Assembly: GCA_003221695.1 (NCBI GenBank)
Contig: QHSX01000049.1
Span: 1-64,000 of the forward strand
DNA: 64,000 nucleotides
Source of the DNA: Candidatus Rokuibacteriota bacterium
Lineage (GTDB): Bacteria; Methylomirabilota; Methylomirabilia; Rokubacteriales; CSP1-6
Direction: 5' to 3'
Position 1 is the first letter of the stretch, and each line of letters opens with the position of its first letter. The notes beneath the pieces are model-generated. The model searched no databases. It saw nothing but the letters and a program-made list of their open reading frames with translations, and was not told where the DNA came from. Made by a program: the position numbers and the translations under genes. Positions 36,760-43,618 of the stretch are shown piece after piece.

Positions 36760-38110
36760 GGTGATGAGCGACACCCGCATCACGTCCCCCACGTTCGCCG
36801 ACGTCACCCGCGACGTCGCCCGGACGCTCGAGCCGCCGGGCAACCTCTACTTCTCGTGGATGAGCGTCGTCGCCCTCATCCTCACCGCGGGCATCCTCGC
36901 CTGGGCCGGCCAGGTCTGGTGGGGCATGGGAATGGCGGGGAAGCGCGTGCCCCAGATGTGGGCGATGTACATCACGAGCTTCGTGTTCTGGATCGGTATC
37001 GGGCACGCCGGCACGCTGATCTCCGCGATCCTCTACCTCTTCCGGGCGCGGTGGCGGACGTCGATCTACCGCGCGGCGGAGGCGATGACGATCTTCGCCG
37101 TCATGACCGCGGGGCTCTTCCCGCTGATCCACGCCGGGCGGATGTGGTTCGCCTACTACCTCCTGCCGTACCCGAACCAGCGGTCCCTCTGGCCGAACTT
37201 CCGCTCGCCGCTCGTCTGGGACGTGTTCGCGATCTCGACGTACCTTTCGATCAGCACCGTGTTCTTCATCGTCGGTCTGATCCCCGACATCGCCGCGCTC
37301 CGCGACGTGTCCAGCGGCTGGCGGCGGCGGATCTACGCCATGCTGGCGCTCGGCTGGGAGGGCGCCGACTCGCAGTGGCGCCACTACCGGCGCGCCTACG
37401 GGCTGCTGGCGTCGCTCGCGACGCCGCTCGTCCTGTCGGTCCACAGCGTGGTGTCCTGGGACTTCGCGATGGCCCTCGTCCCCGGCTGGCACTCGACGCT
37501 GTTCGCGCCGTTCTTCGTGGACGGCGCCATCTTCTCGGGCTTCGCGATGGTGCTGATCCTCATCCTTCCGATGCGCCACTTCTTCGGGCTCCACGCCTAC
37601 ATCCAGGAGAAGCACCTCGACGCGATGGGCAAGCTCATCCTCGTGACGGGCCTGCTGCTGACCTACTTCTACGTGTGCGAGATCTTCACCTCGCTCTACA
37701 GCGGCGACGACATCGAGAAGGCCTCGCTCTTCTGGAAGGTGACGAAGACCTACGCGTGGGCGCTCTGGCTCATGTATTTCTGCAACTGCGTCTCGCCGCT
37801 GATCCTGTTCTCGAAGCGGGCGCGCACGAGCCCCAGCGTGCTCTACGTGGTGTCGATTCTCGTCCTGATCGGCATGTGGTTCGAGCGGTTCAACATCATC
37901 GTCCCGTCGCTCGGGCACGACTTCTACCCCTACACGTGGGGCATCTACTATCCGAGCCCGACCGACACGATGATCGTCGTCGGCAGCTTCGCCTGGTTCT
38001 TCCTCCTGTTCCTCGGATTCATCCGGGTGATGCCGTCGCTCTCGGTCGTCGAGGTCAAGGAGACCCTGCCGCCGCCGATGAGGGACAAGACGCATGCCGG
38101 CCACCGCTGA
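36746..38110 (+). CDS. actC: alternative complex III, NrfD-like membrane subunit ActC
   Basis: A 454-residue polytopic protein with about ten membrane helices, containing GHAGTLISAILYLFRARWR and VVSWDFAMALVPGWHST, as in NrfD/ActC quinol-binding subunits. GTG 36746 has AGGA nine bases upstream and overlaps actB by 14 bases; ATG 36764 is the alternative start. ActC, with ActF, would carry the quinol site and possible proton path. Confidence 0.93.
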   Translation: MSTRRVMSDTRITSPTFADVTRDVARTLEPPGNLYFSWMSVVALILTAGILAWAGQVWWGMGMAGKRVPQMWAMYITSFVFWIGIGHAGTLISAILYLFRARWRTSIYRAAEAMTIFAVMTAGLFPLIHAGRMWFAYYLLPYPNQRSLWPNFRSPLVWDVFAISTYLSISTVFFIVGLIPDIAALRDVSSGWRRRIYAMLALGWEGADSQWRHYRRAYGLLASLATPLVLSVHSVVSWDFAMALVPGWHSTLFAPFFVDGAIFSGFAMVLILILPMRHFFGLHAYIQEKHLDAMGKLILVTGLLLTYFYVCEIFTSLYSGDDIEKASLFWKVTKTYAWALWLMYFCNCVSPLILFSKRARTSPSVLYVVSILVLIGMWFERFNIIVPSLGHDFYPYTWGIYYPSPTDTMIVVGSFAWFFLLFLGFIRVMPSLSVVEVKETLPPPMRDKTHAGHR

Positions 38111-38633
38111 GACGATCGTCGGCGTCTTCGCCCACGTCGATACGACGGTCCGGGCGCTGGAAGAGCTCCGGGCGAAGGGCTATCACGACCTGACCGTGTA
38201 CACGCCCGTGCCTGTGCACGAGATCGAGGAGGTCCTCGAGCGCGACCGGCCCGTGAGCCGCGTGCGCCTCTTCACGCTGATCGGCGGGCTCACCGGCATC
38301 GTCTCGGCCTTCCTCCTGACGATCTGGACCTCCCTCGTCTGGGGGCTCGTCACCGGAGGCAAGTACTTCCAATTCGGGCCCGGAGGCATCGTCGGATCGT
38401 CCCTGCCACCGTTCGTCATTATCGCGTTCGAGCTGATGGTCCTCTTCGGCGGAATCGCGACCGTGATCGGCATGGTGATGCTCGGCCGGCTGCCGAGGTT
38501 CCGGCCGAGTGCGAGCTTCGACCCGCGGTTCACGAACGATCGCTTCGGCATCGCCGTCCATTGCGCTCCGGGGCGTAGCCCCTCCGTGCGCGAGATCTTG
38601 CGAACGGCGGGCGCGGAGGAGGTGCGCGCTTGA
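38094..38633 (+). CDS. actD: alternative complex III, membrane subunit ActD
   Basis: A 179-residue protein of the DUF3341 type that I associate with ActD. A soluble N-terminal ferredoxin-like domain (IVGVFAHVDTTVRALEELRAKG) is followed by two membrane helices (about 62-82 and 100-125) and a short soluble tail (DRFGIAVHC...EILRTAGAEEV). It overlaps actC by 17 bases and actE by 4. No cofactor site is visible; a structural role is expected from ACIII structures. Confidence 0.88.
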   Translation: MPATAETIVGVFAHVDTTVRALEELRAKGYHDLTVYTPVPVHEIEEVLERDRPVSRVRLFTLIGGLTGIVSAFLLTIWTSLVWGLVTGGKYFQFGPGGIVGSSLPPFVIIAFELMVLFGGIATVIGMVMLGRLPRFRPSASFDPRFTNDRFGIAVHCAPGRSPSVREILRTAGAEEVRA

Positions 38634-39136
38634 AGTACGTCTTCCTCCTCACGCTCCTCATGGTCGTGGCCGCGGGCGGGGTGATGGGCGCCGTCGTCGT
38701 CGTCCGCTGGAGCGACAACATGACCCAGACGCCGCGGATCGTGCCCGGCGAGCGCGTGTTCACGATGCCGGCGGGCATCGTGCCGCGCGGCGGCGACCTC
38801 ATCCTCCCCAAGGAGCAGCGCGACGTCGCGGCCAAGCAGCCGAACCCGATCAAGGCTTCCGGGGCGTCCGTCACGGTCGGCCGGGAGCGCTTTCAAACCT
38901 TCTGCGTCCCATGCCATGGACCCGAAGCGAAGGGCGGCACGACCGGCCTCGTGGCGACGAAGTTCATCCCCACGCCGGACCTGACCAACGCCGAGCTGCA
39001 GAAGCAGCGGACCGACGGGTACTGGCACAGCTACATCGTCGCCGGCGGCGCCGTGATGCCCGCGTATGGAGAGGCGCTGGCCTCGGAAGAGGCGTGGCAC
39101 ATCGTGAACTACCTCCGGGCCCTCGCGCAGAGATGA
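38630..39136 (+). CDS. actE: alternative complex III, monohaem cytochrome c subunit ActE
   Basis: A 168-residue membrane-anchored cytochrome c: one N-terminal helix (about 3-22), haem motif CVPCHGPEAKGG near residue 90 and the axial Met in GGAVMPAYGE. The start is TTG 38630, overlapping the actD stop as TTGA, with GGAGGAGG seven bases upstream. It probably hands electrons from ActA to a soluble cytochrome or terminal oxidase. Confidence 0.92.
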   Translation: MKYVFLLTLLMVVAAGGVMGAVVVVRWSDNMTQTPRIVPGERVFTMPAGIVPRGGDLILPKEQRDVAAKQPNPIKASGASVTVGRERFQTFCVPCHGPEAKGGTTGLVATKFIPTPDLTNAELQKQRTDGYWHSYIVAGGAVMPAYGEALASEEAWHIVNYLRALAQR

Positions 39137-40242
39137 CGATCTTCTGGAGCCTCGTCGCGGCGGCCGGCGCCGTCGCCTTCCTCGGTGGCGCCCGCTCGGA
39201 CGACGCCCGGGCGGTCTGGTCGATCTATCTCGTGAACCTGGTGTTCTGGTCGGGGCTCGCCGTGACCGGCCCGGCGATCGCGGCCATGATGCAGCTCACC
39301 GAGGCGCGGTGGTCGCCGAGCGTCCGGCGGATCGCGCTGACGACCGCGGGCTTCCTGCCGGCCGCCTTCGTGCTGTTCCTCGTGCTCGTCGCGGGCCAGA
39401 CGACGCTCTACCCGTGGGTGACGACGCCGGTGGTGGCGAAGCAGGCGTGGCTGAACGCGCCCTTCTTCTGGCTGCGGACCATCGCCGGCGCGGCGGCGCT
39501 CTTCGGCACGGCGCTCGGGCTCGTGAGGGCGCTCGTGCGCGACGCGGTGCCACCCGACGACGCGGGCGAGCGGGCCCGGCGGAACCGCCTCGCGGTGGCC
39601 CTCCTGTTCCTCTGGGTCATCGGCGTCTCGCTGTGGGGGTTCGACCTCGTGATGTCGCTCGACCCCGCGTGGTACAGCGGCCTCTTCGGCGGCTACTTCG
39701 TCGTCAGCACCCTCTATATAGGGTTCTGCCTGCTGTCGCTCCTCACGATCCGCGCGAATGCGCGTGGACAGGCCTCGATCCCGCCCGCCGCCGTGCAGGA
39801 CGTCGCGAAGCTCCAGTTCGCGATGTCGATCATGTGGATGTACTTCTTCTGGTCCCAGTACCTCGTGATCTGGTACGGCAACGTCCCGGTGGAGACGCGC
39901 TTTTTCGTCACGCGCTTCTTCACCCAGCCGTGGCTCACGCTCGCGTGGCTCGTGTTTGTCGTCGGCTGGCTGATTCCGTTCGCGTACCTCCTCAAGCGTC
40001 TCACGGGCCGGCCGCCGCAGCGCCACGCGCCGCTGGTCGTGATCTCCGTGTTCGGTCTCGTGGCGATCTTCCTCGAGCGTGTCCTCGTCGTCTTCCCGTC
40101 GGTGACCCCGAGCGCGCGGCTCCCGTTCGGGGCCCGCGACCTCGCGATCACGGCCGGGTTCTTGGCGCTCTTCGTACTCTCCCGGCGCTGGTTCTTCAGC
40201 CAGTTCAAGCCCGTCATCAACCTGCCACACACCGGGCACTAG
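39133..40242 (+). CDS. actF: alternative complex III, membrane subunit ActF
   Basis: A 369-residue NrfD-like membrane protein with about ten helices, overlapping actE by ATGA. Conserved-looking polar residues inside helices (GFDLVMSLDPAWYSGLFGG and MWMYFFWSQYLVIWYGN) match ActF. It closes the operon. No haem-copper oxidase genes follow within the window, so the terminal oxidase that accepts these electrons is elsewhere. Confidence 0.92.
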   Translation: MTIFWSLVAAAGAVAFLGGARSDDARAVWSIYLVNLVFWSGLAVTGPAIAAMMQLTEARWSPSVRRIALTTAGFLPAAFVLFLVLVAGQTTLYPWVTTPVVAKQAWLNAPFFWLRTIAGAAALFGTALGLVRALVRDAVPPDDAGERARRNRLAVALLFLWVIGVSLWGFDLVMSLDPAWYSGLFGGYFVVSTLYIGFCLLSLLTIRANARGQASIPPAAVQDVAKLQFAMSIMWMYFFWSQYLVIWYGNVPVETRFFVTRFFTQPWLTLAWLVFVVGWLIPFAYLLKRLTGRPPQRHAPLVVISVFGLVAIFLERVLVVFPSVTPSARLPFGARDLAITAGFLALFVLSRRWFFSQFKPVINLPHTGH

Positions 40243-40262
40243 CCCCCCACGCCGCGCGATCG

Positions 40263-40394
40263 GGCGGGGCGGGGACGGGACTGCCCTCGGAGACCCGTAG
40301 CTTCTGGGGGTTGACTCGGCTACGCGTGAGTGACAGAAGCGCCGGCGAGAAGAGCTAGCGTGGTCGACGAGGGCAGTCCCGTCCCTGCCCCGCC
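40263..40394. repeat. 132-bp element with 27-bp terminal inverted repeats
   Basis: The left arm 40263-40289 and right arm 40368-40394 are inverted repeats identical at 26 of 27 positions (the exception can form G-U). Inside, GCTTCTG (40300-40306) pairs with CAGAAGC (40334-40340). The element fills the gap between actF and moeA and holds no reading frame or transposase. It may be a MITE-like insertion or a bidirectional transcription barrier. Confidence 0.75.
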
Positions 40395-40412
40395 TGGCCA
40401 CGGAGCGTGTAG

Positions 40413-40418
40413 TACAGT
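40413..40418 (+). promoter_or_regulatory. -10-like TACAGT just before moeA
   Basis: TACAGT ends eight bases before the ATG, so a transcript from it would be nearly leaderless. No -35 box is evident and no ribosome binding site precedes moeA. Confidence 0.35.
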
Positions 40419-40426
40419 AGCCCCGT

Positions 40427-41644
40427 ATGCTGACCGTTGAGGAAGCGCTTGACCAGATTCTTTCACACGTACGTCCGCTGGGGACCGAGCTCGTGGAGCT
40501 CACGGCGGCGCTGGGACGCGTGCTCGCCGAGCCGGTCGTCTCGCGCCGAGAGCTCCCGCCGTGGCCCAACTCGTCGATGGACGGTTACGCCGTCCGCGCC
40601 GACGACACGCGCGCGGGCGGCGTGGAGCTGGTGGTCGTCGGCCGGATCATCGCCGGGTCGCTGCCCGCCCGGACGTTACGAACGGGGGAGGCCATGCGGA
40701 TCTTCACGGGCGCCCCGCTGCCCGCCGGGGCGGACGCCGTCGTGCCGCAGGAGGACGTCACCGCCGACGGCGAACGCGTCGCGATCCCGCGGCCCGTCGC
40801 GCGCGGCGCGTTCGTACGACCGGCGGGAGAAGATGTCCGCGCGGGTGACGTCGTCGTCGAGACGGGCGAGACGATCTCCGCCGCCGAGGTCGGCCTCCTG
40901 GCCGCCCTGGGCCACGCGCGCGTGCGCGTCCACCGTCGGCCCCGCGTCGCCGTGCTCTCCACGGGCAACGAACTCGCCGACCTCGGCACCGAGCCCGGAC
41001 CGGGCCAGATCCCGAACACCAACACCTACTCGCTCATGGCGCAGGCCCTCGAGGCGGGTGCGGAACCCGTGAGCCTCGGTGTCGTGCCGGACCGACTCGA
41101 GGCGATCGTCGAGCGCGTCCGTTGGGCCGCGTGGGCCGACGTGCTCGTCTCGTCGGCGGGCGTGTCGGTGGGTGAGCTCGACCTCGTGCGTGAAGCGCTG
41201 GTCAAGTGCGGGGCCGTGCTCCACCTGTGGAAGGTCGCGATGCGTCCCGGCAAACCGATCACGTTCGGCTCACTCGAGAGCCGGCCCGTCTTCGGGCTGC
41301 CCGGCAACCCGGTGTCGGCGATGGTGACCTTCGAGCTGTTCGTGCGCCCCGCGCTGCGGAAGATGGCGGGGTGCCGCGGGATCGACCGCCCCCGCGTCTG
41401 GGCACGAGCGCTCGAGGCGATCTCGAACCCCGGCGGCCGGCGCGGCTACCTGCGCGTGACGCTCGCGCGGGACGGCACGGAGTACGGCGCGAGGCTCACC
41501 GGCGATCAGGGCTCGGGCATCCTCCGGTCCATGGTGCGTGCCGACGGCCTCGCGGTGGTGGCGCCGGATACGATCGTGCCGGCGGGGGACCGGGTGGAGG
41601 TCATCATCCTCCGCGCGCTCGAGCCGCGCACGCTCGGCCGTTGA
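40427..41644 (+). CDS. moeA: molybdopterin molybdotransferase MoeA
   Basis: A 405-residue enzyme inserting molybdate into adenylylated molybdopterin. Domain landmarks are LPPWPNSSMDGYAVR, MRIFTGAPLPAGADAVVPQE, the MoaB/MogA-like fold with STGNEL...IPNTNTYSL and the catalytic loop VSSAGVSVGELDLV, then GKPITFG and FGLPGNPVSAMVTFE. It serves the molybdenum cofactor needed by the formate dehydrogenase in this window; moaA lies at the right end. Confidence 0.95.
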   Translation: MLTVEEALDQILSHVRPLGTELVELTAALGRVLAEPVVSRRELPPWPNSSMDGYAVRADDTRAGGVELVVVGRIIAGSLPARTLRTGEAMRIFTGAPLPAGADAVVPQEDVTADGERVAIPRPVARGAFVRPAGEDVRAGDVVVETGETISAAEVGLLAALGHARVRVHRRPRVAVLSTGNELADLGTEPGPGQIPNTNTYSLMAQALEAGAEPVSLGVVPDRLEAIVERVRWAAWADVLVSSAGVSVGELDLVREALVKCGAVLHLWKVAMRPGKPITFGSLESRPVFGLPGNPVSAMVTFELFVRPALRKMAGCRGIDRPRVWARALEAISNPGGRRGYLRVTLARDGTEYGARLTGDQGSGILRSMVRADGLAVVAPDTIVPAGDRVEVIILRALEPRTLGR

Positions 41645-41670
41645 CTTCGTTTTCATTCGCGTGCTACGGT
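41641..41670 (+). promoter_or_regulatory. promoter of the CpoB-like lipoprotein gene, near-leaderless
   Basis: TTGACT (41641-41646) and an extended -10, TGC-TACGGT (41665-41670), have an 18-base spacer. The predicted start falls within about two bases of the ATG at 41679, and there is no ribosome binding site. Confidence 0.5.
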
Positions 41671-41678
41671 CGCCGCGG

Positions 41679-42620
41679 ATGACTCGCGCCCTCGCCGTGC
41701 TGGCCGTCATCGCCGTCGTCGCGACCGGCTGCGCATCCCGGGGCGAGGTGAGGCAGCTCCGCTCCGAATTCTTCCAGCTGCGCTCCGAGCTCCTCCAACT
41801 CCGCGCCGAGCTCAACGGCGCGCGCGCCGCCCAGGAGAGTCCGGTCCGCGACATCGCCCGCACCAACGCCGAGCTCCAGGGGCTCGACGCGCGCACGCGC
41901 GAGCTGGCGTCGAGCGTGCGCGAGACCAGCGACGAGGTCGCGCGACTCGGCGCGCGCATCGGCGTGACCGAGGAGACGGTACGCGCGACTCGGGAGCGGG
42001 TGGAGACCCTCGCGACGCCACCACCCGCGCCACCACCGGTGCCGGCGCCCGCGCCGGCACGGACGCCGTCGCCCTCGTCGTTGAAACCATCATCCGGGTC
42101 GCCACGGGCGCAGCCGCCTGCGCCGCCCCCTGCGTCGCCGCCGGTGTCGGCGCCCGCGCCGGGCTCCTCGCCGACGGCGGCCCTGCGGCCCGCGCCACCG
42201 GTTGAGCGGCCCCCGCGCGAGCCGCAGGCGGCGCAGACGCCAGGCGCCGAGAGGGTGTATGCCGCAGCGATGGCGACCTTCCGAGCGCGTGAGCACGGCC
42301 AGGCGGTCCTCGATCTCCTCGACTTCCTCTCCCGATATCCGAAACATCCGCTTGCCGGGGCCGCCCAGTACTGGATCGGTGAGGCGTATTACGTCCAGCA
42401 CGATTACCGCCAGGCGCTGGTCGAGTTCCAGAAGGTTCTCGAGTTCGGTTACGGGAAGGTGCCCGAGGCGCTCGTGAAGATCGGCCTGTGCCACCTGAAC
42501 CTGCGCGATCCGAATCGGGCGCGACAGACGTGGCAGCGCGTGGTGCGGGACTACCCTCAGTCGGAGTCCGCCGCCACGGCGCGGGCGCTCCTTCGCACGC
42601 ACGCCACGGCTCAGCGTTAG
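41679..42620 (+). CDS. cpoB: CpoB/YbgF-like periplasmic lipoprotein with coiled coil and TPR domain
   Basis: A 313-residue protein. The lipobox VVATGC puts the lipidated Cys at residue 18. Next comes a coiled coil with heptad-like repeats QLRSEFFQLRSELLQLRAEL (about 25-110), then a Pro/Ala/Ser-rich linker (about 112-185). The C-terminal TPR region (about 190-313) has DFLSRYPKHPLAGAAQYWIGEAYY, as in YbgF/CpoB. In E. coli CpoB links the Tol-Pal system to cell-wall synthesis. No tol or pal genes are adjacent, so this placement is unusual; the long Pro-rich linker is also longer than in E. coli. Confidence 0.85.
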   Translation: MTRALAVLAVIAVVATGCASRGEVRQLRSEFFQLRSELLQLRAELNGARAAQESPVRDIARTNAELQGLDARTRELASSVRETSDEVARLGARIGVTEETVRATRERVETLATPPPAPPPVPAPAPARTPSPSSLKPSSGSPRAQPPAPPPASPPVSAPAPGSSPTAALRPAPPVERPPREPQAAQTPGAERVYAAAMATFRAREHGQAVLDLLDFLSRYPKHPLAGAAQYWIGEAYYVQHDYRQALVEFQKVLEFGYGKVPEALVKIGLCHLNLRDPNRARQTWQRVVRDYPQSESAATARALLRTHATAQR

Positions 42621-42624
42621 CTCA

Positions 42625-42647
42625 CTCGGGGGGCTTCGCCCGCCGAG
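42625..42647 (+). terminator. hairpin after cpoB, terminator-like
   Basis: CTCGG-G-GGGC pairs with GCCC-G-CCGAG around a TTC loop (9 pairs, one G-G mismatch). No T-tract follows. It lies just after the cpoB stop and before the dprA promoter. Confidence 0.4.
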
Positions 42648-42669
42648 CGACCGTATCCGCCCGGACTCG

Positions 42670-42697
42670 TTGACCAGACGCGCGCGTCCGGTATACT
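42670..42697 (+). promoter_or_regulatory. sigma70-type promoter of dprA
   Basis: TTGACC (42670-42675) and TATACT (42692-42697), 16-base spacer, predicted start near 42704, 21 bases before the ATG of dprA. It probably drives the dprA-topA-xerC-hslVU run. Confidence 0.65.
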
Positions 42698-42724
42698 GAG
42701 CCTCCGCTGCGCCACGCTGACTCC

Positions 42725-43618
42725 ATGCGCTCGCTTCACCCAGGGGACCCGAACTATCCCGCGCTGCTCGGCGCGATCCCGTCGCCGCCGCCGCTTTACG
42801 TGCGCGGGACGGTCACCGCGGACGACGCCCTCGCGCTCGCGATCGTCGGCGCGCGCGCGGCCACGCCGTACGGCGTCGAGGTGGCCGAGCGCCTGGCCGG
42901 TGAGCTCGCGGCGCGCGGCGTGACGATCGTGAGCGGCCTGGCGCGTGGCATCGACGCGGCGGCGCACCGAGGCGCGCTCGGCGCGAGAGGACGCACGCTC
43001 GCCGTCCTCGGCTGTGGGATCGACGTCGTGTACCCGCCGGAGAACCGCGCGCTCGCGCGCGCGATCGAAGCGCAGGGGGCGCTCGTGTCGCAGTTCGAGG
43101 GCGGCGTGCCGGCGCTCCCCGGCCACTTCCCCGCGCGCAACCGCACGCTCGCCGGACTCAGCCTCGGCGTCGTCGTGGTCGAGGCGGCCGAGCGGAGCGG
43201 CGCCCTGATCACCGCGGGTTTCGCGGCCGATCTCGGGCGCGAAGTGTTCGCCGTTCCAGGCAGAATCACCTCCGCGACGAGTGGCGGAACGAACCGGCTC
43301 ATCCAGGACGGTGCTAAACTGATTACTTGCTGGCAGGACGTCGTGTCAGAATTGCCGGAGCCGTGGCGTCGCATGGTTCGTGCGTCGTCGCCGACGACGC
43401 ACGACCCGTCGCGGCCGAGCGCGGAGAGTGACGAGGGGCGGATGCTGGCGTTGTTGACGCTGGATGAGCCGCAGCACATCGAGCGGCTGATTGCGCGTGG
43501 CGGGCTCGAGCCCGCGCGCGTGGCGGCGACGCTCATGGCCCTCGAGCTGGGCGGATGGGCCCGGCAGCTTCCGGGACAGCGATGGGTCTCGGTCGGCGCA
43601 CGCGCAAGGAGAACGTAG
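42725..43618 (+). CDS. dprA: DNA-processing protein DprA/Smf
   Basis: A 297-residue Rossmann-like protein that loads RecA on incoming single-stranded DNA. Conserved blocks include LAIVGARAATPYG, IVSGLARGIDAAAHRGAL, VLGCGIDVVYPPEN, FPARNRTLAGLS and the ALITAGFAADLGREVFAVPG segment. The C-terminal 60 residues form the winged-helix tail. Its stop shares a base with the topA start (TAGTG). The chain dprA-topA-xerC-hslV-hslU is a widely shared gene order. Confidence 0.95.
   Translation: MRSLHPGDPNYPALLGAIPSPPPLYVRGTVTADDALALAIVGARAATPYGVEVAERLAGELAARGVTIVSGLARGIDAAAHRGALGARGRTLAVLGCGIDVVYPPENRALARAIEAQGALVSQFEGGVPALPGHFPARNRTLAGLSLGVVVVEAAERSGALITAGFAADLGREVFAVPGRITSATSGGTNRLIQDGAKLITCWQDVVSELPEPWRRMVRASSPTTHDPSRPSAESDEGRMLALLTLDEPQHIERLIARGGLEPARVAATLMALELGGWARQLPGQRWVSVGARARRT

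Noticed and set aside
33859-40242. Polysulfide reductase or second formate dehydrogenase
   Set aside because: The pentahaem ActA, the fused Mo-like/FeS ActB, two NrfD-like subunits, ActD and monohaem ActE match the six-gene ACIII set.
40263-40394. Insertion sequence
   Set aside because: Too short for a transposase and no target duplication could be confirmed.
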